A stretch of DNA of 64,000 nt from Bacillus sp. OV166 (GCF_900177675.1 NZ_FXWM01000002.1:350001-414000); one strand, 5' to 3'; counted from the first letter of the stretch, positions 53,492-61,797 are shown. The notes: generated by a model not told the origin, from the sequence alone. Translations and numbers: made by a program.

Positions 53492-53640
53492 TTAAAAGAA
53501 TCTGCGTCTTCTTCTTTCGAATTCAAAGCGTCTTCTTCTCTCGAATTCGATTTCAATTTCAATACGTCTTCTTCTATCTATTTCGATTTCAATTTCAAAA
53601 GGGAAAAACCGTCTTCTTCTAAAATCGTCACGAAAAAACA
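53492..53640 (-). pseudogene. Arg/Phe/Ile-Glu low-complexity gene (copy 3, start lost)
   Basis: Reads LFFRDDFRRRRFFPF, EIEIEIDRRRRIEIEIEFE, RRRRFEFERRRRRFF. It is longer than copies 1 and 2 by one Glu-Phe/Arg block. Upstream of LFFRD the sequence changes to unrelated DNA (GGGCACTGAAAAAGTC), so the native start and ribosome binding site are gone. Confidence 0.65.
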
Positions 53641-53667
53641 GGGACTTTTTCAGTGCCCAATTTTTTA

Positions 53668-54162
53668 TTAACCCTTTTTTTCTAAAGTATCAATTTTAAA
53701 AAACCATCTTTGAAAAATTCGCTCAAGGTAATAACATATCCACATTGTTATAAAACTCCAATACCCTGTCCATTTTTTATATCTTATCAAATTTGTGTAC
53801 TTTACAGCAAAAAGTTCAAAGATGGTTAGTATCGAAGTGTGAAAACAGTAGTAAAGTGTTTTTACAATATTTGATTTATTTTCTGGAAAATACAGAATAA
53901 ATAAGGAGGATAACGCTGGATAGACAAAGTATTCAAATGTAAAGCTTGACTTATTTGATTTTTTGAAAAATAAACGTTTTGGATAGGAAATTAAATTTTT
54001 CTCTACAACTATTAAACCGAATAACCAAGTTATTAATTGTTTGAATAAGAAAGGAAATATTGCTTCTCGAATCCTCTTCCTTGGAACAAACTTAATCAAT
54101 AATAACGAAGTAATTATCCATGCTGAGATTTCTATTGCTTTATCTAATTTACTTTTCATCAA
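53668..54162 (-). CDS. CBO0543-family membrane protein
   Basis: The 164-residue protein has four to five membrane segments (EISAWIITSLLLIKFVPRKR, FLFKQLITWLFGLIVVEKNL, YFVYPALSSLFILYFPE, KWTGYWSFITMWICYYLERI). The charged-aromatic pattern and late W.G.W segment match CBO0543-type proteins. Three other array genes (55039, 55675, 63403) look related. Function unknown. Weak ribosome binding site. Confidence 0.65.
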   Translation of the reverse strand: MMKSKLDKAIEISAWIITSLLLIKFVPRKRIREAIFPFLFKQLITWLFGLIVVEKNLISYPKRLFFKKSNKSSFTFEYFVYPALSSLFILYFPENKSNIVKTLYYCFHTSILTIFELFAVKYTNLIRYKKWTGYWSFITMWICYYLERIFQRWFFKIDTLEKKG

Positions 54163-54275
54163 TTTTCACATCCATTTTTTTGAATATTGTTTCCTTTTGA
54201 TTAGGACAATATTCGGATATATTAGCTAGATTAGTTGGTGAATAGTACGAACAAATTGTGCAATAAATAGGATGT

Positions 54276-54365
54276 CCTTGTTCAACTAACGGGTGCAAGA
54301 GTTGAAGATCCAGCTGCCATTTTTGGCGGCTTATTTCTTATTAACGGGGCAGGTTAGCACAAGAA
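54276..54365 (+). repeat. array site 10 (complete L-hairpin-R)
   Basis: L CCTTGTTCAACTAACGGGTG-CAAGAGTTGAAGA (54276-54308), hairpin CAGCTGCC-attttt-GGCGGC, R TTATTAACGGGGCAGGTTAG-CACAAG (54339-54361). Confidence 0.8.
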
Positions 54366-54445
54366 GGATTGTTAATTCAAGTCGCCGAATTTTATTTTTG
54401 TGAAAGGGAGAATATTCGGGGATGTGACAGGAAGAAGGAATGATA

Positions 54446-54895
54446 ATGCTACAACAGATTAAAATAGGAAAATGGTTAATAGAAGCTGATATTGATAAGA
54501 CACGAGAATTTTACAGCAAAGATATACCAGTCTGTAATTGCTTATACTGTAAAAATTATGTTGAAGCTTGTAAGAATTTAAGGACTACTGTTTCTGATGT
54601 ATTCACTAAACTAGGGATTAATCCAGCAAAACCAGCACATCTTTCTGAACTTCCTACTGAGGAAGCGAGGACACGGTTATACTTAGGGCATTATCATCTT
54701 GTGGGAAGAGTGCTAGAAGGAGAATTGTGTACAGACACTAACTTTAATGAAAAAAATACTATTGAGGTAACCAATTTCACAGTTGGATTTTCAGAGGATT
54801 TAGAGTTTGTACCAGAAGGATTCCCAAACCCTGTCCTACAGTTAAGCTTTGATGCTAAAATTCCTTGGGTTCTTAAAGAAAATCCAGATGATTGA
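54446..54895 (+). CDS. hypothetical protein with CxCxxC motif, 149 aa
   Basis: MLQQIKIGKWLIEADIDKTR, VCNCLYCKNYVEACKNLRTT, RTRLYLGHYHLVGRVLEGEL and QLSFDAKIPWVLKENPDD. The CNCLYCKNYVEAC cluster may bind metal. ATG 54446 is chosen, six bases after AGAAGGA. A soluble protein of unknown function. Cassette cargo. Confidence 0.65.
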   Translation: MLQQIKIGKWLIEADIDKTREFYSKDIPVCNCLYCKNYVEACKNLRTTVSDVFTKLGINPAKPAHLSELPTEEARTRLYLGHYHLVGRVLEGELCTDTNFNEKNTIEVTNFTVGFSEDLEFVPEGFPNPVLQLSFDAKIPWVLKENPDD

Positions 54896-54903
54896 GTAAG
54901 AGT

Positions 54904-54992
54904 CTTGTGCAACTAACGGGTGCTTATGTTAAAGATGGGATGGCTGTGGCGATCCCGTTTTCTTATTGTGCTAACTGGCAGGTTAATGAAAG
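54904..54992 (+). repeat. array site 11 (complete L-hairpin-R)
   Basis: L CTTGTGCAACTAACGGGTGC-TTATGTTAAAGA, hairpin GGGATGGCTGTGGCGATCCC (54937-54956) with TTTTCTT, R TTGTGCTAACTGGCAGGTTA-ATGAAAG (54966-54992). Confidence 0.8.
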
Positions 54993-55038
54993 AAGATTTG
55001 GTGAAAAATGATAAGAAATCATAACCTACAAAAAGGAA

Positions 55039-55500
55039 ATGAGTAAAGTGTTTTTTAACATTATACTGGTTTTTGTGATACCGTGGATTGTTGGACTTCT
55101 TCACCTATATAAACAGGATAAGGTGTTAATACCCGTGATTGGTTCATTTTTTAGCGTTATTGCTTTTACGATAAACGAATTTGGTTTTTATTTTGGTTTT
55201 TGGGAGGTTCTACCTTCTTTTAATCAAAAAACCTTGTCAGCATTACCTTTTAATTTAGGTCTTTACCCTATTTTAGCTAGCTACTTAATATATTTTATAA
55301 AGAAATATAAGTACCCATACTTAGTTCTTCTTCTAATGACAATATTTACAACTTTAATCGAAATGATATTTAGTTACTTCGGAAGGGTAATTTATAGTAA
55401 TGGCTGGAATAATATTTGGACATTCTGTTCGTATATGTTTCCTTATATTTTAGTGTATTGGTTCTATACATATTTAAAAAAGCTAAAGATTTTAAAATAG
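55039..55500 (+). CDS. CBO0543-family membrane protein
   Basis: The 153-residue protein has five helices: VFFNIILVFVIPWIVGLLHL, VIGSFFSVIAFTINEFGFYF, GLYPILASYLIYFIKKY, YLVLLLMTIFTTLIEMIFSY and the late NGWNNIWTFCSYMFPYILVY. AAAGGAAATG lies upstream. This is the CBO0543 layout. Cassette cargo; function unknown. Confidence 0.75.
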   Translation: MSKVFFNIILVFVIPWIVGLLHLYKQDKVLIPVIGSFFSVIAFTINEFGFYFGFWEVLPSFNQKTLSALPFNLGLYPILASYLIYFIKKYKYPYLVLLLMTIFTTLIEMIFSYFGRVIYSNGWNNIWTFCSYMFPYILVYWFYTYLKKLKILK

Positions 55501-55502
55501 TC

Positions 55503-55595
55503 TATTTCAACTAACAGGGTGCAAGAGTTTAAGAATAGGGTTTGCTGCGGCAGCCCTTTTCTTGTTGAACAACGGTGGCAGGTTTGTTGAACAAG
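55503..55595 (+). repeat. array site 12 (complete L-hairpin-R)
   Basis: L TATTTCAACTAACAGGGTGC-AAGAGTTTAAGA, hairpin GGGTTTGCTGCGGCAGCCC (55538-55556) with T run, R arms CTTGTTGAACAAC and GTTTGTTGAACAAG around GGTGGCAG (55561-55595). Confidence 0.85.
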
Positions 55596-55674
55596 GACAA
55601 TTGCTTCGTTGCAATTGTTTAATAAAAAAATTCTAACAGTATATCCTAGAAAAGAACTTATTTTTGTGTTTTAG

Positions 55675-56142
55675 ATGGGGATGTATTCAATGTGGTTTCT
55701 TTATGCATCTATTGTTCTGTTTAACCTGACTGCATTTCTGATGAAAAAAAAATTACGTCCTATTGAATATTATGCAAGCATTTTTTGGGGCTTATTTAAT
55801 GCGGAGTTAGCTGATAGATTTACGGATAAATATAATATGTATGGATTTTTCGAACCTTATTTCATAGAAGCTAAGACTTTACTTATTATTTTAGATATAT
55901 ACCCAGCTGCAATTATGCTTATTATTAATTGGTATCCTTTTAACCGACCATTAATTAATAAGTTTTATTACATATTATGTTGGTCTGCTTTTTCTACCCT
56001 TTACGAATGGTTATGTCTAAAAATGGGATTCTTATATCATAAGAATTGGAATATGTGGTTTTCTGCTGTTTCTTATCCTATTTTATATGGGGTGTTATTA
56101 TCCAACCTAAAATTTATTCGCTGGTTAGAAAAAAACAAATAG
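55675..56142 (+). CDS. CBO0543-family membrane protein
   Basis: Up to 155 residues with MWFLYASIVLFNLTAFLMKK, EYYASIFWGLFNAELADRFT, LLIILDIYPAAIMLIINWYP, YYILCWSAFSTLYEWLCLKM and NMWFSAVSYPILYGVLLSNL. ATG 55690 is favoured, nine bases after GGGG; ATG 55675 and 55681 are in frame. Second consecutive CBO0543-type cargo gene. Confidence 0.7.
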   Translation: MGMYSMWFLYASIVLFNLTAFLMKKKLRPIEYYASIFWGLFNAELADRFTDKYNMYGFFEPYFIEAKTLLIILDIYPAAIMLIINWYPFNRPLINKFYYILCWSAFSTLYEWLCLKMGFLYHKNWNMWFSAVSYPILYGVLLSNLKFIRWLEKNK

Positions 56143-56162
56143 TTCAAGTGCTTAAATATCAT

Positions 56163-56240
56163 ATTGTGAAGAACTGCACTTAAAGTAACGGGTGCAAGAG
56201 TTAAAAAAGCAAAGCATCTCGACTGCATTGCTTTTTTTAT
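56163..56240 (+). repeat. array site 13, left part (L box and hairpin)
   Basis: TTGTGAAG, then L CACTTAAAGTAACGGGTGCA-AGAGTTAAA (56178-56206) and hairpin AAGCAAAGCA..TGCATTGCTT with seven T. The matching R box lies at 57153, on the far side of the recombinase gene. Confidence 0.75.
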
Positions 56241-56242
56241 TG

Positions 56243-57088
56243 CTAAAAATACTTCCTATAAGATTCCTGTCTGATGCTTCCGCTTAATTGCGCATAAATC
56301 CGGGTAGTTTCACTTTTTTCATGACCTAATAAGCTTTGAATAACATCGAGAGGTGCTCCATTATTCAATAAATGGGTTGCATAGCTGTGCCTAAGTTGAT
56401 GCGGATGAATGTCTTTGTTAATGCCAGCACGATTGGAAATCCGTTTCATTATGTATCGCATCGTGGCAATACTCATTCGATGAGGTTCGCGTTCCGTGAC
56501 AAAAATCGCAGGATCCCTGTCTACACGATTATCCAGGTATCGTTTTAACCAAATTTCGCAGCGAATATTAAAATAGACCTCCCGTTCCTTATCGCCCTTA
56601 CCTCTTATAACAGCGGACCGGTTCGACCAATTAATTCTATCCCTATCTAAGGTAACAACTTCTCCTATTCGGCAACCAGTGGAGAACATGAATTCAAACA
56701 GAGCCTTTTCCATTGGGGAACAACAGGCTTCCCGTAAATGTTCAATTTCCATTTCGGTCAAAAATTTAGGAATACGTTTACCGGTTTTAGGTTCTTTTAT
56801 TTTAGTTGCTGGGTTTTTGGCAATATGCCCTTCTTCATGAGACCATCGAAATAATGATTTCATAAAACGAATTCGATGAGCCAAACTTGCAGGCTTTAGG
56901 CTTTCACTTGATTTTGCTAAATAAGCTTTTAATTGATCCGTAGTGATTGTATCAAGTTCAACATCATTAAAAAAGCGTATAAGTAAGCCGGACTGTAGTT
57001 TATATGCTTTTAATGTTTGCGGCGAAAAGCCTTCAATCCGTTTATCAGATTCATACGTTTCCCATGCTTGAGTTAATAACAAGTTCAT
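56243..57088 (-). CDS. XerC/D-type tyrosine recombinase in the cassette array
   Basis: The 281-residue integrase has a core-binding domain (GFSPQTLKAYKLQSGLLIRF) and catalytic residues Arg140 (STGCRIGEV), Lys164 (RGKGDKER), His230/Arg233 (HPHQLRHSYATHLLNNG), His256 (LLGHEKSETT) and Tyr265. It lacks the extra segment after the HxxR region expected in integron IntI, so it is Xer-like. It lies tail-to-tail with an L-box hairpin and has an R box behind its start. It is the best candidate for moving the cassettes (inference). GGGGAGAG abuts ATG; TTG two codons on would have better spacing. Confidence 0.88.
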   Translation of the reverse strand: MNLLLTQAWETYESDKRIEGFSPQTLKAYKLQSGLLIRFFNDVELDTITTDQLKAYLAKSSESLKPASLAHRIRFMKSLFRWSHEEGHIAKNPATKIKEPKTGKRIPKFLTEMEIEHLREACCSPMEKALFEFMFSTGCRIGEVVTLDRDRINWSNRSAVIRGKGDKEREVYFNIRCEIWLKRYLDNRVDRDPAIFVTEREPHRMSIATMRYIMKRISNRAGINKDIHPHQLRHSYATHLLNNGAPLDVIQSLLGHEKSETTRIYAQLSGSIRQESYRKYF

Positions 57089-57152
57089 CTCTCCCCAAAA
57101 AATTCTTTTTTTCAGGAATTATTGACCTGTTTCACGAAATTGAAACTGCGGC

Positions 57153-57189
57153 TCTTATTAAGCTAAAGGGGCAGGTTTTTTCAATTAGC
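57153..57189 (+). repeat. array site 13, right part (R box)
   Basis: ACTGCGGC (a hairpin right half) then TTATTAAGCTAAAGGGGCAG-GTTTTTTCAATTAG. It completes the site begun at 56178, with the recombinase gene in between. Confidence 0.7.
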
Positions 57190-57251
57190 ACTCATAATAT
57201 TTAGTTAATAATGAGGGAAGATTAACGAAAAAGAATTGTAAGAGGTGCAAT

Positions 57252-57704
57252 ATGAAACAATTTATTTTAAGCATATTAATCGTCTCAACTTTTTGTATTT
57301 ATCCTTTACAATCAAAGGCAGCAACTTTCCCTTGCAGTATAGTCTTGGAACCAATAGATAAGAAACTTGAAAATGCAAAGGGCACAGCATTAATTTATAA
57401 AGTACGGTTGCGTGAGCCCGGTTTCGTACGAACTAATATAAGTATCCTTGGAGTTCACCTTCCTGAACCATCTTCTTTTGGCAATTACAACAGTTATGAA
57501 GGATTCGCCTTTAAGCCAAGTGAAATAAGTTGGCGTTTCGGACTTTATCCTACTCCAGAAATAGATAGTCCGACTTGGGCAGGAAGATTTGATGAAATAA
57601 CAGCAAAAATGGAAAATATAGAAGTGCAGGTTCGTCTCTCAAATACAAAGAATGAAAAATTGGGACCACCTATATTAAGAGGTAATATCAATAAGTGTAA
57701 GTAA
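57252..57704 (+). CDS. secreted hypothetical protein
   Basis: The 150-residue protein begins with a Sec signal peptide (MKQFILSILIVSTFCIYPLQ then SKAA cleavage region). The mature part has LIYKVRLREPGFVRTNISIL and EITAKMENIEVQVRLS, a likely beta sandwich, and two cysteines (PCSIV and NKCK) that could form a disulfide. AAGAGGTG lies before ATG. Cassette cargo; family unknown. Confidence 0.65.
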   Translation: MKQFILSILIVSTFCIYPLQSKAATFPCSIVLEPIDKKLENAKGTALIYKVRLREPGFVRTNISILGVHLPEPSSFGNYNSYEGFAFKPSEISWRFGLYPTPEIDSPTWAGRFDEITAKMENIEVQVRLSNTKNEKLGPPILRGNINKCK

Positions 57705-57727
57705 CACTAAAGCTAAGTTGCATTACT

Positions 57728-57756
57728 TCAACAATGAGGTAATGTTTTTTTTATTA
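57728..57756 (+). terminator. terminator after the secreted protein gene
   Basis: CATTAC-ttcaacaatga-GGTAATG followed by eight T. It is probably a decayed extra array hairpin. Confidence 0.6.
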
Positions 57757-57807
57757 TAAGGACCATTACGCCAACAATTTTCAAGAAGGCTTTCTACTAA
57801 GAAAACT

Positions 57808-57900
57808 TTGTGAAGATTTACACTCTTAAACTACCGGGTGCTTTACTTCAATAAGGAGTAAGGCTTTTTTATTGCACTAACGAAGCAGGTTACTTTAAGA
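57808..57900 (+). repeat. array site 14 (complete L-hairpin-R)
   Basis: TTGTGAAG at 57809, L ACACTCTTAAACTACCGGGT-GCTTTACTTCAA (57820-57851), hairpin TTTACT..AGTAA with T run, R GCACTAACGAAGCAGGTTAC-TTTAAG (57873-57900). Confidence 0.8.
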
Positions 57901-57962
57901 AGGAAAACATTTTCTCATAGCGAAATTACTATACATTAAATCAATTTTAGGGAGATAATTTT

Positions 57963-58184
57963 ATGTTGGATTTAGATAAAACAAGAGAAAAAATTATTGC
58001 TTTAGATGAGTCAGATGCTAAAAGCATTGTAATGATGACCGCCTCTTATTTGGAAATGGCAAAAAGTGGAAAAGGTGACTTTACAAGTGATAAATGTGTA
58101 GATGCACTAATAAAGCTATTAAATAACATCCCTGAACCAGATGTACTAAGAGAGATGTATAAGAAAAAGCGACAAGAGAATTAA
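57963..58184 (+). CDS. small helical protein, 73 aa
   Basis: MLDLDKTREKIIALDESDAK, SIVMMTASYLEMAKSGKGDF and CVDALIKLLNNIPEPDVLRE. AGGGAG precedes ATG. All-helical, soluble, family unknown. Cassette cargo between sites 14 and 15. Confidence 0.65.
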   Translation: MLDLDKTREKIIALDESDAKSIVMMTASYLEMAKSGKGDFTSDKCVDALIKLLNNIPEPDVLREMYKKKRQEN

Positions 58185-58193
58185 ACAAAAGTT

Positions 58194-58288
58194 CTTATTC
58201 AGCTAACTAACGGGTGCAAGAGTTAAAAAGGTGGTTGCGGCTTCGATCACTTTTTCTTGTTCCACTAACGTAAGCAGGTTAGCATTCC
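58194..58288 (+). repeat. array site 15 (complete L-hairpin-R)
   Basis: L CTTATTCAGCTAACTAACGG-GTGCAAGAGTTAAA (58194-58227), hairpin GTGGT..ATCAC (58231-58250) with T run, R CTTGTTCCACTAACGTAAGC-AGGTTAGCAT (58256-58285). The IS110-type element begins just after it. Confidence 0.8.
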
Positions 58289-58388
58289 TGTAGAGAGTTA
58301 ATTATTGACTTTGATAAAAAAGGAGCTCCTCAGTAAGATATGAGTATAGACACCACTCTAACTCAAAACCTTAGGAGGAACCCCTACT

Positions 58389-59663
58389 ATGAAGTTTAAA
58401 ATGCAAGACAAACAAAATCAACTAATTGAAAGAATTTCCGATAAACACCTCGTTGTTGGTGTGGACATTGCTCAACAATTCACGTCGCTCGAGCAGTGAA
58501 TTTCCGTGGAATTGTAGTCGGCGATCCTCTCACATTTGAAAATAACGAAGATGGATTTACTATTTTATTGCAATGGATTAACAAACTAAAAAGGACTAAT
58601 AATTTAAATACAGCTATAGTCGGCATGGAACCTAATGGACATTACTGGATTAAATCTATCAAAATGGCTTTTCGAACAGAATATTGATGTAGTAACAGTA
58701 AATCCGTACCATGTAAAAAGGAATAAAGAGAATCGAGATAATACCCAGTCAAAAAGCGATAAAAAAGATGCACTAGTTATCGCTGATATGGTGAAGAATG
58801 GTTACTATTCCATCGTTCGTCCAACTTCCGAATCATATGAAGAACTTCGAGTTCTTATGTCTAACCGTGATGTGATTGTTAAGCGTCTTGTAAATTCAAT
58901 CAACCAATTAAATCGTTGGGTAGATGTTGTCTTTCCAGAGCTCCGACAAGTTTTTAAAGACGTGAAAGGTAAAGGGGCAATCGCAACCCTTCGCTTATTT
59001 CCTACCCCGATGGAATTGCGTTCAATGCAACCTCAAAACGTTGTTATCGGGTGGAAGTCACTGATGAAGAGACAGCCTGGATTAAAAAAGGCCCAATTAC
59101 TTATTCATTTAGCTAAACGTTCGATTGGCACTAAGCAAGCACTTGATGCTTATAAATTTCATCTACAACAATTACTAGAGGAATTTGACCTCGCAACAAC
59201 ACAACTCGAAAGAGTTGAAAAACAAGTCACAGAAGTACTTAAACAAATTCCTTATGCTAATCAATTGCTTACCATTAAAGGAATTAGTGAGATTTCATTG
59301 GCAGGTATATTAGGGGAAGCTGGAGATTTAAGTGGCTTTGCCCACGGCAATTCTTTATTACGTCATGCAGGTTTACACCTAGCTGAAGCAAGTTCGGGAA
59401 AGTGGAAAGGTCAAATTGTCATTTCTAAACGAGGAAGATCTAGACTGCGGCGATTCCTTTACTTAGCGACGATGAGCCTTGTCATGAACAACCCTGAGTT
59501 TAAAGCTATTCACACATTAAATGTTAAGGTGAAAAAAATCAAGAAGATGAAATCAATTATGAAATTGGTTGGTAAACTAGCTCGGATATTTGTAGGAATA
59601 GCCAAACGAAATGAATCCTATTGTCCAGAAAAATTACAACCTTTAACTTCTTTAGCAGCATAA
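58389..59663 (+). pseudogene. IS110-family transposase with two frameshifts
   Basis: MKFKMQDKQNQLIERISDKH, LVVGVDIAQQF (first DEDD Asp), a missing C near 58478, then VNFRGIVVGDPLTFENNEDG, an extra A near 58650, then LSKWLFEQNIDVVTVNPYHV and SKSDKKDALVIADMVKNGYY. The Tnp_20 domain is intact (LLTIKGISEISLAGILGEAG, LRHAGLHLAEASSGKWKGQI). Inactive as read, though both shifts are single bases. Confidence 0.9.
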
Positions 59664-59848
59664 GAACTAATAGATTCTTAAAAACTCTTTCTAGTTTCCC
59701 CGAAAGGGTAAACTCCAATAAATTATCATAAATAGTGATTGTTAGCTTTACACTTATCGAATGTTGGCTTATTCGTAGGATTTCAAATATGTACGGAGTA
59801 CCAGATTTATTGAACAAAAGGGCACTGACCCATCAGGTTAGCATAACT

Positions 59849-59941
59849 GGCCTCCACCCCTTGGATAGGCATGTCGAAGGAATGATAGGGCAATTGACCC
59901 GTTGAGACATGGGAGGGAAAGCCTCCAGGGGCGGCGTGGAG
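59849..59941 (+). ncRNA. candidate IS110-type bridge RNA region
   Basis: GC-rich, foldable segment at the right end of the IS110-type element: CCTCCACC-CCTTGG near its start can pair with CCAGGG..GGCGTGGAG near its end, enclosing smaller stems such as GGGCAATTGACCC. IS110-family elements encode a bridge RNA in a non-coding end, on the right in the IS1111 group. Identification rests on position and folding only. Confidence 0.35.
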
Positions 59942-60189
59942 AATATACATCATATGGTAAAATATGGAGTTGGATAATACTCCTTTATTTCACTATGCCT
60001 TCACGGAGCCATAATGATCTGAACTCATTTCATTTAATCGTTAAATCCATATCAAGGGTTATGAAATCCTGCGAATAAGCGAGTATTCGTGAGAAAATCG
60101 TATTAAACTGAGGGAGTTCAATAAGAATGTTTAACCAACGAAGAAGGATTTGATATTATTTTGATTAAAACAATTAGGGTGGGATTCAA

Positions 60190-60783
60190 GTGCAACGTGA
60201 AAAATGTCCTTGTTGTGGATTTCCAACATTAGAAGAACGTGGGAATTTTGAGATATGTGAACTTTGTCATTGGGAAGATGATGGACAAGATGACACATAT
60301 GCAGATGAAGTTTGGGGCGGACCAAACGGGGATTACTCTCTAACGGAAGCAAGAAAGAATTTTAAAGAAAATCTTATTATGTATAGAGATAAAAGAAATA
60401 TCCTTAGTCAAACCGATAAAGAAATTAAAACAAAAAGGGATTTAATTAGTGCCTTCGTAGAATTAGACAAATGTGAAACAGATTCGTTAAAAATTTACGC
60501 ACTTTGGAACGAAATAAAGTCATACGAAAAGATGTTATTTGAAGCCTCTTCTTCAATGGAAATAAAAATCATTCTATTTGGTGAAGAATTGCCGTCATTA
60601 AAACACATTGAGAAGATTACAAATAAGTATTATAAATACTATCAAAAAGACAAGGGAAAAGAAGATTTTAATAAAGAAGATTACTATGAGATTTGGATAG
60701 AGGAACGAAATACTGGGCTTAAAGTGAGGAATCGACATTATACTCCTACTGTACCAGTAAAGAAAGAATTGTTACCTGATTAA
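60190..60783 (+). CDS. CPCC-domain cysteine-rich protein
   Basis: The 197-residue protein starts with the CPCC domain: CPCCGFPTLEERGNFEICEL-C, HWEDDGQDDTYADEVWGGPN and GDYSLTEARKNF. The rest is a helical, charged extension (AFVELDKCETDSLKIYALWN, LKHIEKITNKYYKYYQKD). GTG start with GGTGGGAT five bases upstream. CPCC domains occur beside toxins and immunity genes; the function is unproven. It ends 42 bases before the Cas1 gene, so the two may be one transcript and one cassette. Confidence 0.82.
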   Translation: MQREKCPCCGFPTLEERGNFEICELCHWEDDGQDDTYADEVWGGPNGDYSLTEARKNFKENLIMYRDKRNILSQTDKEIKTKRDLISAFVELDKCETDSLKIYALWNEIKSYEKMLFEASSSMEIKIILFGEELPSLKHIEKITNKYYKYYQKDKGKEDFNKEDYYEIWIEERNTGLKVRNRHYTPTVPVKKELLPD

Positions 60784-60825
60784 AAATAAATAAGGCTCTC
60801 GTTTAATAGGGGGAGAATTTTAATT

Positions 60826-61797
60826 ATGAAAGTTTATCGAGCCGTGGGGATGGTTCATTTGAAGGTATATAACGGGAATTTGATGCTTTCTGAAAAATGG
60901 ATGAGTAAAATTAATCGGGAAACCATTTTTGAAGCAAGTAACCCTAACATAGATCATATTGTCCTTTGTAGTTGGGGAGGCTCTATTACATTAGAGGTTT
61001 ACGACTGGTTAACCACACATAATGTTGCATTAACCATTGTTGACGAACACGGAAATGTACATGCTGAACATATCCCACCAAAGTTTATTTCAGCAGTGAC
61101 AAAAAGTAAACAAATCCTACTACCTGAAAATAAAAAATTGGAATTAGCCTCTACACTGATTTTACAAAAAATCAAAGGACAGCAGGATAATCTAAATTGG
61201 GCATATGAAAATAATTTATTAAAACAATCTGTTCAACTAGACACTAATTTTGATGGTGCTTCGATTGATGAATTGAGAATATTTGAAGCTGTGCAATCAA
61301 AAACATATTGGGGCAATTTAGCACAAATTCAAATGAAATTTAACAGACCAAAAAAAGTTCCTAGCAGTGAATGGCACTTTGTTGGTTCCCGAACATCGAT
61401 AAAAACCAATTCACCAAAAAAAGCGATAACACCGTTCCATGCTATCCTTAATTACATCTATACGTTGACATCTACTCGAATAAAACGATGTTTAGTGGAT
61501 TATCGGGTCGATCCTTCTTTGCCTATCATGCATGCGTTGAATGCCTATAGAAGTAGTTTGGTTTATGACCTTATTGAACCCATTCGACCTATGATCGATA
61601 AAAAATTACTGACAAGCTTACAGAAGGATAATTCCTTATATGCAAGGGTTGAACATTTTATATATTCCGATGGTGTTTGTTTGCTAGACCCCGATTATGC
61701 AAACTTGTGGCATAATCGGATTTTGAATAAAGAACTGGATAAACAGATAGAAACCATTGTTCAGGCTTATGTACAAGCTTTAAAAGACTATCGTTAA
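60826..61797 (+). CDS. stand-alone Cas1-family integrase
   Basis: The 323-residue protein has the Cas1 layout. The N-terminal beta domain includes VLCSWGGSITLEVYDWLTTH and NVALTIVDEHGNV. The helical catalytic domain carries Glu154 (IFEAVQSKTYW), His236 (VDPSLPIMHALNA) and Asp248 (SLVYDLIEPIRPMIDKKLL), the metal-binding triad. ITPFHAILNYIYTL matches the usual D..NA.LNY.Y.L helix. No Cas2, effector or CRISPR array is in the window. GGGGGAG lies before ATG. It sits inside the cassette array, bounded on the right by an inverted hybrid site, so it may act on these sites rather than on CRISPR (inference). Confidence 0.85.
   Translation: MKVYRAVGMVHLKVYNGNLMLSEKWMSKINRETIFEASNPNIDHIVLCSWGGSITLEVYDWLTTHNVALTIVDEHGNVHAEHIPPKFISAVTKSKQILLPENKKLELASTLILQKIKGQQDNLNWAYENNLLKQSVQLDTNFDGASIDELRIFEAVQSKTYWGNLAQIQMKFNRPKKVPSSEWHFVGSRTSIKTNSPKKAITPFHAILNYIYTLTSTRIKRCLVDYRVDPSLPIMHALNAYRSSLVYDLIEPIRPMIDKKLLTSLQKDNSLYARVEHFIYSDGVCLLDPDYANLWHNRILNKELDKQIETIVQAYVQALKDYR

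Larger units (their letters stand above)
58290..60010 (+). mobile_element. IS110-family insertion sequence (exact ends unclear)
   Basis: A DEDD-type transposase gene with a short left and a long structured right non-coding end. IS110 elements lack obvious terminal repeats, so the ends are approximate. An R-box-like segment lies on both sides (58262-58284 and 59823-59847). IS110/IS1111 relatives are known to prefer integron attC sites, which fits an insertion at an array site. The right-hand region to 60189 has no gene. Confidence 0.65.

Noticed and set aside
56243..57088. Classical integron integrase IntI
   Set aside because: The protein runs from the fold core to HPHQLRHSYATHL without the extra IntI-specific segment, and no attI or Pc-type promoter is recognisable. 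I treat the array as integron-like, not as an integron.
58195..58290. Array site as only the terminator of the preceding gene
   Set aside because: A terminator would not need the conserved boxes on both sides, and some sites stand behind genes in the opposite orientation (52030, 53668). Rejected as a full explanation but kept as the alternative in the main finding.
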